Shown here piece by piece: positions 1 to 7,468 of a DNA stretch of 64,000 nt; the stretch's first letter is position 1; each line of letters opens with the position of its first letter. The notes under the pieces were generated by a model that saw nothing but the letters and a program-made list of their open reading frames with translations, was not told where the DNA came from and made no database searches. This stretch comes from Hydrogenibacillus schlegelii. Its GTDB lineage: Bacteria > Bacillota > Bacilli > Thermicanales > DSM-22653. The stretch lies in the NCBI RefSeq assembly GCF_001653195.1, contig NZ_JXBB01000002.1, forward strand, positions 22,445 to 86,444. The letters are read 5' to 3'. The position numbers and the translations under genes were made by a program.

Positions 1-309
1 CGTCCCGCCGGCAAGGGGCGCTTCTGTCGGCGGTCGATCGTCAACGGAGCCTTCGAGCAAAAGGTTGACGGTGTTGGCGACAAGTTCGATGTGGCCGAGC
101 TCTTCGGCGGCGATGTTGGCGATCAGGCTGTAGTACGGGCGCAGCGCTTTTTTCTGCCGGAAATTGAACGACTGCATCGTGTAGTTCATCAAGGTCGACA
201 TCTCGCCAAATCGCCCGCCGAACAGCTCCTGAACCGCGGCGGCCGCATCGGGATCGGGGTCGGTCACCCGCGGCAGCTCGATCTGCAGTCGGTCGATGCG
301 CAAATACAT
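1..309 (-). CDS. Manganese catalase, N-terminal part (runs off the window)
   Basis: The first 103 codons are present and the frame is open to the window edge. The protein starts MYLRIDRLQIELP and continues with an ELFGGRFGEMSTLMNYTMQ segment and an AAEELGHIELV segment. These carry the Glu and His ligands typical of the di-manganese ferritin-like fold of non-haem catalases (Mn catalase / CotJC type), which disproportionate hydrogen peroxide. A GAGGAGG ribosome binding site lies a few bases before the ATG. It is divergent from the binding-protein gene at 521. The family is clear; whether it is a spore-coat CotJC or a cytoplasmic catalase cannot be decided from this fragment. Confidence 0.85.
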   Translation of the reverse strand, partial: MYLRIDRLQIELPRVTDPDPDAAAAVQELFGGRFGEMSTLMNYTMQSFNFRQKKALRPYYSLIANIAAEELGHIELVANTVNLLLEGSVDDRPPTEAPLAGGT

Positions 310-335
310 CGGTTCGCCTCCTCTTCACCCAGGGA

Positions 336-365
336 TTGAATTTATGATCGCACTTAGACTATATA
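336..365 (+). promoter_or_regulatory. Candidate sigma-A promoter of the binding-protein gene
   Basis: TTGAAT at 336-341 and TATATA at 360-365 are separated by 18 bases. This is in an AT-rich island in otherwise GC-rich sequence, between the divergent catalase and binding-protein genes. Transcription would start near 372 and leave a leader of about 150 nt. Confidence 0.55.
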
Positions 366-371
366 TAAATA

Positions 372-520
372 ATTTCTCGAGGACAATCCCTCATTTTTGC
401 AGGTGCGCTTTCCCCTGGCGTAAGGGGACCCAATCTGTTTTTGTTTCGACGTTCGTCACCGGCTTCTTTCCTGGCGCATATCGTATGACGAACGCCTAAC
501 CGACGAAAGGAGGCAGCAAA
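372..520 (+). promoter_or_regulatory. Structured 5' leader of the NitT/TauT-like binding protein
   Basis: The leader holds a small hairpin (CCCCT/AGGGG, about 411-427). It also holds a perfect 9-bp inverted repeat, 450-458 against 486-494, with a 27-nt loop. The loop contains TTTCCT (467-472), which can pair with the AGGAGG ribosome binding site just before the ATG. It does not match TPP, SAM, guanidine or another riboswitch consensus I recognise. It could be a translational switch or a protein-binding hairpin. Confidence 0.4.
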
Positions 521-1669
521 ATGGCGGCTCCGGACCATGCCGGGGGATTTCGAACGATGCGGCGAAGGATTCGTTGGGCGCTCGCCGCGTTCGTCGTCGC
601 TTCCCTCGTTCTTCTTGGCGCCTGTCAGAAAACAGCGCCGGACGGTCCGAAAGGCTCTCAAGCGGAATCGGTGCCGGCTGGCGGCGGCAAAGGAGCATCG
701 GGAGCGGAGGTGGCCCCGTCTGACGGAAGGCAGGATGCGGCGCCGGCGAAGGCGCTCAAAAAGCTGAAGCTTTATGAGGTGACCCATTCGCTTTTCTATG
801 CGCCGCAGTACGTGGCGAAAAATCTCGGCTTTTTCCGGGAAGAAGGCCTCGACGTCGAGATCGTCTCCGGAGAAGGGGGCGACAAGGTGACGACGGCGCT
901 TCTTTCGGGGCAGGCGGACCTCATCCTCGTCGGCGCCGAAATGGCGGTCTACGTCAACGCCCAGAACCCGAGCGATCCGATCGTCGTCTTTGCTCGCCTG
1001 ACGCAGCGGGACGGAAGCTTTCTCGTCGCCCGGGAGCCGATGCCGAATTTCCGCTGGGAAGATCTGCGCGGAAAAGCGTATCTTGCCCAGAGGAAAGGGG
1101 GCATGCCCGACACGATCGCCCAGCACATTTTGCGGAAACACGGCCTTGAGCCGGGCCGGGATCTCGAGTACCTGCAAAACGTCGATTACGCCAACCTGGC
1201 TCCGGCGTTTATGGCCGGAACGGGGGACGTCGTTCAGCTATTTGAGCCGTTTGCCTCCCAGGTGGAGCGGGCCGGAAAAGGTTATGTCGTGGCCGGCCTC
1301 GGCGAGGAGGCCGGGACCGTCCTGTATACGTCTTACTTGACGCGGCGTTCCCGGTTGGAGACCGATCGCGACGCCTTCGTCGCTTTTACGCGGGCGATTG
1401 CCCGAGCACAGACCTATGTGCTCGAACATGACGATGCGACGGTTTACAAAGCGCTCAAAGACGACTTTTCCGGCCTTGACCGGGAAGTGGCCCTCAAGAT
1501 TCTCGAACGGCTGAGAAGCCAGGACGTCTGGAGCCACGATCCGCTGCCGCCCAAAGAAGATTACGCCCGAACGCTCGAGCTCATCCGGGAAGCCGGGCGG
1601 CTTGAGCATCCTCTCCCCTATGAAGCGGTGGTCGATCCGACCGTCGCCGAGGCGGCGCTGGCAAGGTAA
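521..1669 (+). CDS. NitT/TauT-family ABC substrate-binding lipoprotein
   Basis: The 382-residue protein has a basic N-terminus, a hydrophobic stretch and a lipobox ending LLGAC near residue 35, so it should be a membrane-anchored lipoprotein. The mature part begins KKLKLYEVTHSLFYAPQYVA and continues through GFFREEGLDVEI and GQADLILVG. This pattern is typical of SsuA/ThiY/YtlA-like binding proteins for sulfonates, nitrate, pyrimidines and related small solutes. The ATG at 521 is preceded by AAAGGAGG; an internal ATG at 557 would start right at the signal peptide and is the alternative. No permease or ATPase gene follows, so the rest of the transporter must be elsewhere. The substrate is unknown. 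Confidence 0.85.
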   Translation: MAAPDHAGGFRTMRRRIRWALAAFVVASLVLLGACQKTAPDGPKGSQAESVPAGGGKGASGAEVAPSDGRQDAAPAKALKKLKLYEVTHSLFYAPQYVAKNLGFFREEGLDVEIVSGEGGDKVTTALLSGQADLILVGAEMAVYVNAQNPSDPIVVFARLTQRDGSFLVAREPMPNFRWEDLRGKAYLAQRKGGMPDTIAQHILRKHGLEPGRDLEYLQNVDYANLAPAFMAGTGDVVQLFEPFASQVERAGKGYVVAGLGEEAGTVLYTSYLTRRSRLETDRDAFVAFTRAIARAQTYVLEHDDATVYKALKDDFSGLDREVALKILERLRSQDVWSHDPLPPKEDYARTLELIREAGRLEHPLPYEAVVDPTVAEAALAR

Positions 1670-2098
1670 AAACCCGATCGGAAACGGGTAAGCGCTCGCC
1701 ACCGCCGATCCGCTTCGGTTCAAAATGGCCGCGATGAAAAAGCCAAAAGAAAAGCGGGCAATCGCGAGATGGCCCCGCGGCTTTATGAGCGGCTGGCTCA
1801 TTTTACCGAGGGGCCGATCGTTATCGGGGCCACGCTGACCGAATGGGACACCCATGACGATATTCCGGTGCTGTCGGCGCCGTGCGAGGAACCGGTTGGA
1901 GAAGCAATGAAAAAGCACAAAAAACCGGTCCTTAGCTCGAAAAAGGCTTTGCTGGTCGAGTCGCCTCTCCTTCCCTCCCTCCTCCTTGCCTCGGCGAAGC
2001 GCCGAACTCCGATGAGAAAACGGGCTTTTGCCCAAAGAGGGAAAGAACGAACAGTTCCCCGGCCGACGTCCAGGCCGGCCGGGGGCCAGCGCCAAGCC
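1670..2098. other. Intergenic region with no gene recognised
   Basis: This is the 3' space between the convergent binding-protein gene and proA. A weak ACCCG...CGGGT hairpin without a T-run sits at about 1674-1690. A plus-strand frame from 1769 encodes a short protein-like stretch (RLAHFTEGPIVIGATL...), but it continues as a shadow of proA and has no ribosome binding site. At most it is a relic. Confidence 0.5.
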
Positions 2099-3445
2099 TT
2101 AAACGGGCAAACGCTCGCCGCCGCCGACCCGCTCCGGGCCGCGAATCTGGCCGTGACCGACGATTCGGTAGCGAACGGTCGTCAGTTCCGGGAGGCCGAC
2201 CGGGCCGCGGGCGTGAAGCTTCTGGGTGGAGATGCCCATCTCGGCGCCGAAGCCGAATTCGCCACCGTCCGTAAAGCGGGTGGACGCGTTGTGATAGACG
2301 GCGGCGGCGTCGACTTCGGTGAGAAAGCGCCGGGCGGCTTCCGGATCGTCGGTGACGATCGCTTCGGAATGATTCGTGCCGTACCGGGCGATGTGCTGGA
2401 GCGCTTCGTCCAGATCGTCGACCACCCGAACGGCGAGGATGAGGTCGAGAAATTCTTCGGCATAGTCCTCGTCCGTCGCCGGGCGGGCCGGAATGCCGTG
2501 GGCCGCGAAGATCTCGAGCGCCCGGGGACAGGCCCGAAGCTCGACGCCGAGGCCGGAAAGGGCGCGGCCGGCTTCCGGAAGAAACGCCTCGGCGATTTCC
2601 CGATGCACGAGGAGGGTCTCGATGGCGTTGCAGACCGACGGCCGGTCGACCTTGGCGTCGACGGCGAGGCGGACGGCCATGGCGACGTCCGCCGCCCGGT
2701 CGACGTACAGGTGGTTGTTGCCGATGCCCGTTTCGATCACCGGCACCCGCGCCCCGTCGACGACTCGGCGGATGAGGCCGGCGCCGCCCCGCGGGATGAC
2801 GAGGTCGATGAGCCCCCGAGCGGTGATGAGGTCGTCGACGACTTCCCGTTCGGGCCGCTTGATGAGGGTCACGGCCGACGGCGGAAAGCCGCGGGCTTCT
2901 AGGGCCGCCTGAAGCGCCGCGACGAGGGCGCTGTTCGTCCGCAGGGCGTCCCGGCTCCCCCGGAGGACGACGGCAGAGCCGGCCTTGAGCGCCAGGGCGG
3001 CGGCGTCGACGGTGACGTTCGGGCGCGCTTCGTAGATGATGGCGATGACGCCGAACGGCACGTGGACCTTTTCGATGCGGAGGCCGTTCGGCCGCGTCCA
3101 GGCGGCGGCGACGCGGCCGACGGGATCGGGCAGGGCCGCGACGGCCTCCAGACCTTCGATCATGCTCCGGAGGCGGCCTTCGGTCAGCGTGAGCCGGTCC
3201 AGCCGGGCCCTCGGCGTCCCCCGTCCGGCGGCTTCGCGGACGTCCTCGGCGTTGGCGGCGAGGATCGCTTCCCGCTCCCGCCAGAGGACCTCCCCCATCG
3301 TTCGAAGCACGGCGTTTTTCGTTTCCGTTTCGGCCCGGCCGACCGCCCCGGCGGCGGCCCGGGCGGCGCGAAGGAGCGCCTCCACCTCTGCCTTGCGGGC
3401 GGCGATCGCCGGATCCGGCGATGACATCGAAGTCGACATCGACAT
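2099..3445 (-). CDS. proA: Gamma-glutamyl phosphate reductase
   Basis: This 448-residue enzyme reduces gamma-glutamyl phosphate to glutamate semialdehyde with NADPH, the second step of proline synthesis. It has the ALDH-like fold features of ProA: an N-terminal helical region, VPFGVIAIIYEARPNVTVD near residue 130, and the catalytic-cysteine segment DRPSVCNAIETLLVH near 270. Near the C-terminus comes TRFTDGGEFGFGAEMGIST, another ProA hallmark. A GGAGGGAT ribosome binding site precedes the ATG. It lies about 105 bases downstream of proB in the same direction and is probably cotranscribed under the proB T-box leader. Confidence 0.97.
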   Translation of the reverse strand: MSMSTSMSSPDPAIAARKAEVEALLRAARAAAGAVGRAETETKNAVLRTMGEVLWREREAILAANAEDVREAAGRGTPRARLDRLTLTEGRLRSMIEGLEAVAALPDPVGRVAAAWTRPNGLRIEKVHVPFGVIAIIYEARPNVTVDAAALALKAGSAVVLRGSRDALRTNSALVAALQAALEARGFPPSAVTLIKRPEREVVDDLITARGLIDLVIPRGGAGLIRRVVDGARVPVIETGIGNNHLYVDRAADVAMAVRLAVDAKVDRPSVCNAIETLLVHREIAEAFLPEAGRALSGLGVELRACPRALEIFAAHGIPARPATDEDYAEEFLDLILAVRVVDDLDEALQHIARYGTNHSEAIVTDDPEAARRFLTEVDAAAVYHNASTRFTDGGEFGFGAEMGISTQKLHARGPVGLPELTTVRYRIVGHGQIRGPERVGGGERLPV

Positions 3446-3550
3446 GGCCGATCCCTCCTAGGAAAGAAGTCACCCGTTTTGGAAGAAATCACCGGCTTGG
3501 GAGAAGTCGCCAGGAAGCCGTGACGGATTTTACAGCCGGGCGTCTTCTTT

Positions 3551-4675
3551 TTATGGTCGGGCGTCTTTTGACGGCCGGGCGCCGCCCGCCGGCACGGTGA
3601 GCACAAAGTCGTCCCGGTGGATGACGACGCCGATCCCCCGGACGGCGCCCTTTCCTTCCCGCGCCCGGCGCTCCAGAAGAAGCCGGAGGTCGGCGGCGCC
3701 GAATCGGGAGATCCCCCGGCCGATCTCCTCCCCGTCCGGACCCCGGACGGTGACGGTGGCGTGTTCGTCGAACTGCCCTTCGACGGCGACGATGCCCGGA
3801 AAAAGGAGGCTCTTTCCGCCGGCGACGAGGGCGTCCCGGGCGCCGGCGTCGACGACGATCGCGCCGGCCGGCCGGAGCGCGGCGGCGAGCCAGCGTTTTT
3901 TTCCCGCGTAGCGCCTCGCCGGGAAAAAACGGGTGCCGCGGCTTTCTCCGGCGTAGAGGGCCTGAAGGACGCCGGGCTCCGCCCGGGCGATGATGACGTC
4001 GATTCCGGCGAGGACGGCGAGGCGGGCGGCGAGGAGTTTCGTCCGCATGCCTCCGGTGCCGACGCTCGTCCCGGCGCCGCCGGCGAGGGCAAGAAGGGCG
4101 TCATCCCACGCTTCGACCCGCTCGATCCGCCGGGCGCCGGGGACTTTGCGGGGGTCGGCCTCGTAGAGGCCGTCGGTGTCCGTGAGGAGGACGAGCCGCT
4201 CGGCGTCGAGGGCGATCGCCACCCGGGCGGCAAGGGTGTCGTTGTCTCCGACGCGGATTTCATCGACGGCGACGGTGTCGTTTTCATTGATGATCGGAAG
4301 GACCCCGTGGGAAAGGAGCATCTCCGCCGTCGAACGGGTATGGAGGTAGCGCTCCCGGTGGTCGAAGTCATCCCGGGAAAGAAGCAGCTGGCCGACGACG
4401 AGGCCGTGCCGGGCCGCCGCCCGGCGATAGTGTTCCATGAGCATTCCCTGGCCGACGGCGGCCGCCGCCTGCTTCTCCGGCACCGTCAGCGGCCGCCGCC
4501 AGCCGAGGGCGTCCCGGCCGAGGGCGACGGCGCCGGAGGAGACGAGGACGACCGCCTGCCCCGCCCGCCGTAGGCCGGCGATGTCGTCGACCAGCGCTTC
4601 AAGCCGATCCGGCCGAAATCGGCCGTCGTCGCCGGTCAGGCTGCTCGAGCCGATTTTCACCACCCATCGGGCCAT
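3551..4675 (-). CDS. proB: Glutamate 5-kinase
   Basis: This 374-residue kinase phosphorylates glutamate with ATP, the committed and feedback-controlled step of proline synthesis. The amino-acid kinase domain is visible from WVVKIGSSSLTG at the N-terminus through VSSGAVALGRDALGW, INENDTVAVDEIRVGDND and GTGGMRTKLLAA. A C-terminal PUA domain follows, with GIVAVEGQFDEHATV and IGRGISRFGAADL. The start at 4675 (MARWVVKIG) is chosen because GGGAGGGA lies just upstream and it matches the family; the open frame extends further upstream into the leader terminator. It is the first gene of proBA. Confidence 0.96.
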   Translation of the reverse strand: MARWVVKIGSSSLTGDDGRFRPDRLEALVDDIAGLRRAGQAVVLVSSGAVALGRDALGWRRPLTVPEKQAAAAVGQGMLMEHYRRAAARHGLVVGQLLLSRDDFDHRERYLHTRSTAEMLLSHGVLPIINENDTVAVDEIRVGDNDTLAARVAIALDAERLVLLTDTDGLYEADPRKVPGARRIERVEAWDDALLALAGGAGTSVGTGGMRTKLLAARLAVLAGIDVIIARAEPGVLQALYAGESRGTRFFPARRYAGKKRWLAAALRPAGAIVVDAGARDALVAGGKSLLFPGIVAVEGQFDEHATVTVRGPDGEEIGRGISRFGAADLRLLLERRAREGKGAVRGIGVVIHRDDFVLTVPAGGARPSKDARP

Positions 4676-4696
4676 CGGCTTCCCTCCCCTGATACG

Positions 4697-4730
4697 AAAA
4701 AACGCTTTCGCCCGTGAAGGGCGAAAGCGT
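4697..4730 (-). terminator. T-box intrinsic terminator
   Basis: There is a perfect 12-bp stem, ACGCTTTCGCCC pairing with its complement around a 5-base loop, followed by TTTTTT on the minus strand. It lies between the T-box and the proB ribosome binding site, where an attenuator is expected. Confidence 0.92.
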
Positions 4731-5020
4731 CGCTTCCGCGGTACCACCTTCGTTGGCCGATCCGGCGGCGGCCGGAGGGAACCGTCCGCCGGTCGGGCCC
4801 GCTCGGTGCCGATATCGGAGCACCGCCGCCTCGCTCTTCGCGAGGAGCTCCGAAGGGGGGACGTCGAGGGGTGCGGGGCCGCCTTTCAGCCGCGGGCGCG
4901 CCTCTCTGGACCGCAGAAGCCCCCGACGCATGGCCTTCGTCATCGCCGGTTATGCGCCTTTGCCTTGCGGATTATGCGGATGTCGGAGCGGGCGCTCGGG
5001 CGCCCTTCGACGATCGGCTT
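4697..5020 (-). promoter_or_regulatory. T-box leader of proBA
   Basis: The minus strand reads GGTGGTACCGCGG at 4748-4736, the T-box sequence that pairs with an uncharged tRNA acceptor end. Upstream is the conserved CAGAGAG element near 4904. Downstream is the leader terminator. Uncharged tRNA should favour the antiterminator and let proBA be read. Gene context says the sensed tRNA is tRNA-Pro. A C-rich run just before GGAGCTC (about 4850-4860) could hold a CCN specifier, but I did not fold it. Confidence 0.9.
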
Positions 5021-5027
5021 TGACTTC

Positions 5028-5056
5028 TATATATCCTTTTTTGATGGCGTCGTCAA
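5028..5056 (-). promoter_or_regulatory. Sigma-A promoter of proBA
   Basis: On the minus strand TTGACG (5056-5051) and TATATA (5033-5028) have an ideal 17-base spacer in an AT-rich patch. Transcription would start near 5021, just before the T-box leader. Confidence 0.85.
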
Positions 5057-5131
5057 GTTTTGCCGGCGTCGCCAAGCGCCAGCCTAAACACGCCTTCTTC
5101 GTCGCTCGGCGCCCGCCTCACCGGCGCCCGC

Positions 5132-5917
5132 TCAGCGTTCCGTCGGTCCGACGATCCACGCGTCGTGAAAGCCGAGCGTTTTCAACCGCCGCAAAAGCGC
5201 CTCGGCGCTCGAACGATCGGAAAAGGCGCCCACCTGAACGCGGTAAAGCGGCGACCCGGCCGAAAAAAGGGTCGGAGGTTGAAGGGGCGTCCCGGCGGTG
5301 GCGTCCGATGCCGGAGGGCCGGCCGTCTCCGGAGGCAACAGGGGCGCCGGCGGGGACGATCGCGGCGCGAGATCGAGCATCCGGGCCAACCCTTCCGCGG
5401 TCGCTTCGGCCATCGCCGTCCGGGCCGCCGGATTCCGGAGGAGGGCATTGTCTTCGGCATTGTCGATAAAGAGAAATTCGCCGAGTAGGGCCGGCATGGC
5501 CGTCAGCCTGAGGACGGCGAAGTCGGCCCGCTTCACCCCTCGATCGGCGACGCCGTAGGGTTTAAGCGCCCGCATGATTTCGGCATGAATCCACCGCTGG
5601 GCGACTTCGGTGAAGGGCGAGACGGCGCCCCGATAGATATATGATTCAAAACCCCGGGCCCGGCCGTCGAAGGCGTTATGATGGACCGAAAAGAAAAAAT
5701 CAGCCCGAAGCCGGTTCGCAAACGCTGCCCGATCGGCAAGCGGAACGGTGACGTCCTCCGTCCGGGTGAGCTCGACCCGGACGTCGTATCGGTCGAGGAG
5801 CGCCGAGCGAATCTTCTGAGCCAGGTCGAGCGCCGACGCTTTTTCCGTAAGCCCAAAACCGACCGCCCCGGGGTCTCGGCCGCCATGCCCCGGATCGAGG
5901 ACGATCAATTTGGACAT
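5132..5917 (-). CDS. N-acetylmuramoyl-L-alanine amidase with C-terminal SPOR-like domain
   Basis: The 261-residue protein has an Amidase_3 domain starting at its first residues (IVLDPGHGGRDPGAVG, zinc-binding His), then LTRTEDVTVPLADRAAFAN, VHHNAFDGRARGFE (second His) and GEFLFIDNAED (catalytic Glu). These cleave the amide bond between MurNAc and L-Ala. After a Pro/Ala linker the last 40 residues (YRVQVGAFSDRSSAEALLRRL) resemble a SPOR/CwlC-type peptidoglycan-binding repeat. No signal peptide is visible, as in the mother-cell autolysin CwlC of Bacillus, so a role in mother-cell lysis is plausible. The start at 5917 follows AAAGGAGG. Confidence 0.88.
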   Translation of the reverse strand: MSKLIVLDPGHGGRDPGAVGFGLTEKASALDLAQKIRSALLDRYDVRVELTRTEDVTVPLADRAAFANRLRADFFFSVHHNAFDGRARGFESYIYRGAVSPFTEVAQRWIHAEIMRALKPYGVADRGVKRADFAVLRLTAMPALLGEFLFIDNAEDNALLRNPAARTAMAEATAEGLARMLDLAPRSSPPAPLLPPETAGPPASDATAGTPLQPPTLFSAGSPLYRVQVGAFSDRSSAEALLRRLKTLGFHDAWIVGPTER

Positions 5918-6030
5918 CGACCTGCCTCCTTTTGCCCTTCTGGTGTGGAAACAAGCGGCCGCCGGATCGTCGGGCCGCGGCCGCCCAATCCGCCGATGAG
6001 CCCCGTCCAGCCGGAACGCGGCGGAAAACA

Positions 6031-6060
6031 AAAAGCCGGCAGAACACCGTTCTACCGGCA
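6031..6060 (-). terminator. Intrinsic terminator of the cytochrome c gene
   Basis: The minus strand has an 11-bp stem with one mismatch (GCCGG.AGAAC pairing across a 3-base loop) followed by CTTTTTG. It lies 40 bases after the stop of the cytochrome gene. Confidence 0.85.
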
Positions 6061-6098
6061 ATGTACGTTCCGGAGGCCGAAGGGGTTCGGGCCTCGTC

Positions 6099-7166
6099 CT
6101 AACGCTTTTGTCCGGCGCCCGATTTGGCGGATTTGGCGGCTTCGATCGCCCGTTCGGCGTAGCCTTTGTACCACGGCGCCGAAGACGGGTCGAAGCCTTT
6201 TTCCCGCTCCGCGTCGGTGATGTACGCCGCGTCGTCCGGCGCGTCGCCGTTCGGCCAGTCTTTCCCCTTGGGGGCGAAGTCCGGCCGGTCGTGGGAGAGG
6301 ATGTAGGCGGCCAGGTTCACCGCCTGCTCGTCGGTGAGCTCCCCCTGTTTGATGCCGCCCATCTGGCCGAGGGGCATGTTGCGCTTGATGTAGCCGGCCA
6401 TCGTGCCGATGCGGGCCATCCCGGCGCCGATGTTGAAGGAGCGATCGCCCCAGAGGGCCGGGCCGGTCGTCGGGCCGGTGCCTTCGCCGTTTTGGCCGTG
6501 GCAGGCGGCGCAAGCCTGCTCGTACAGCTTTTTCCCTTCTTCCAGGTTCGGGGCCGTCATGTCCCGGTAGGCTTCCACCCGGTTCTTCACGATCCACGGC
6601 CGTTCTTTGATGCCGATCGGCACGCCTTCGGAGATGAAGGTGAGATAGGCGACCATCGCCCGCATCTCGTCGGAGTTGTACGGGAGGGGTTTGCCGTTCA
6701 TGCTGCGCATGAAGCAGCCGTTGATGCGGTCTTCCAGCGTGAGCACTTTGCCGGAACGGGAAATGTACTGCGGGAAGACGGCGGCGACGCCTAAGTACGG
6801 CGACGTATCGTCCATGCCGCCGTTGGCGTGACAGCTGGAGCAGGAAAGGTCGTTGCCGACGTAATCCGGGAGGAGGGTGTTCGTCTCGTTCATCAGCCTG
6901 TAGCCGTACTTGATCGCTTCTCCCTCCGGCCCGTCGGGGACCTGGCTCAAATCCGGCTTCGGTTTCGGGACGGCGGTGGTCGGCGCCTGGGCGCCGGCGG
7001 AAGCGGCGGCATCGGAGGCCGGCGTTTTTTCCGGCCCTTTCCCGGCGGTTGCCAGGGCGGTGCGGATTTCGTTGCCGACGATGAGGACGAAGACGATGGC
7101 GAGCAGGAGAATGATGGCGGTCCACATCCGTTTGGCGGCGCCGTCGGCGCGGTCGTTGCCGTTCAT
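6099..7166 (-). CDS. Membrane-anchored dihaem cytochrome c, TsdA-like (thiosulfate dehydrogenase family)
   Basis: The 355-residue protein has one N-terminal membrane helix (residues about 14-32), which should anchor it outside the membrane. Two haem sites follow: CSSCHANGG near residue 110 and CAACHGQNGEG near 225. Between them, RINGCFMRSMNGKPLP carries a conserved Cys in the position that ligates haem 1 in TsdA. GQMGGIKQGELT may supply a Met ligand. TsdA enzymes couple thiosulfate and tetrathionate; SoxA-like cytochromes are the alternative. A GAGAGGGG ribosome binding site precedes the ATG. The gene stands alone and ends at a good terminator. Family good, exact reaction inferred. Confidence 0.8.
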   Translation of the reverse strand: MNGNDRADGAAKRMWTAIILLLAIVFVLIVGNEIRTALATAGKGPEKTPASDAAASAGAQAPTTAVPKPKPDLSQVPDGPEGEAIKYGYRLMNETNTLLPDYVGNDLSCSSCHANGGMDDTSPYLGVAAVFPQYISRSGKVLTLEDRINGCFMRSMNGKPLPYNSDEMRAMVAYLTFISEGVPIGIKERPWIVKNRVEAYRDMTAPNLEEGKKLYEQACAACHGQNGEGTGPTTGPALWGDRSFNIGAGMARIGTMAGYIKRNMPLGQMGGIKQGELTDEQAVNLAAYILSHDRPDFAPKGKDWPNGDAPDDAAYITDAEREKGFDPSSAPWYKGYAERAIEAAKSAKSGAGQKR

Positions 7167-7468
7167 CGGTCACGCCCCTCTCTGAAGACCCGTCCGGTGA
7201 CCGCCGGCCGCCGCCTCCGGCCGCCGGTGACGGGCAGAATGTGTTTTCTTTCACTTTCAGTTTAAGGGAAATCGCTTTCTCGTGAAAAGGGATTTTCCGC
7301 TCGTTTGCAAAGGTGTCGAATCGGGCTTGTTTTTGCTGGTTTTTAGCATGGGTACAATAAAAACGGCCGCCAACGGCCCCCGCCCGTTCAACGATTGGAC
7401 ACGGACGGTCACCGTCGGCAGCTCGTGTCCCGTTCGGGGACGGCGTGTGCACCGAGCGGGACGGAAGT
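7167..7468. other. Intergenic region upstream of the cytochrome gene
   Basis: It contains a possible weak terminator for the upstream flavoprotein gene. It also holds an AT-richer block (about 7240-7350) where the cytochrome promoter should lie, though I cannot name its boxes. A GC-rich imperfect inverted repeat (about 7193-7238, GTCACCGG arms) lies just before the cytochrome ribosome binding site. Confidence 0.5.
7356..7378 (-). terminator. Weak intrinsic terminator after the flavoprotein gene
   Basis: On the minus strand a short GGCCG/CGGCC stem with a 4-base loop is followed by TTTTTATT. The stem is only five GC pairs, so termination may be partial. Confidence 0.4.

Noticed and set aside
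450..494. preQ1-II riboswitch in the binding-protein leader
   Set aside because: A GCTTCTTTC...GCATAT...AAAGGAG string is reminiscent, but the required stems do not form well and the gene is not a queuosine transporter.
2099..5460. Long overlapping open frames opposite proA and proB and in the T-box region
   Set aside because: High-GC shadow frames rich in Arg, Pro and Ser without ribosome binding sites; the minus-strand pro genes explain the sequence.
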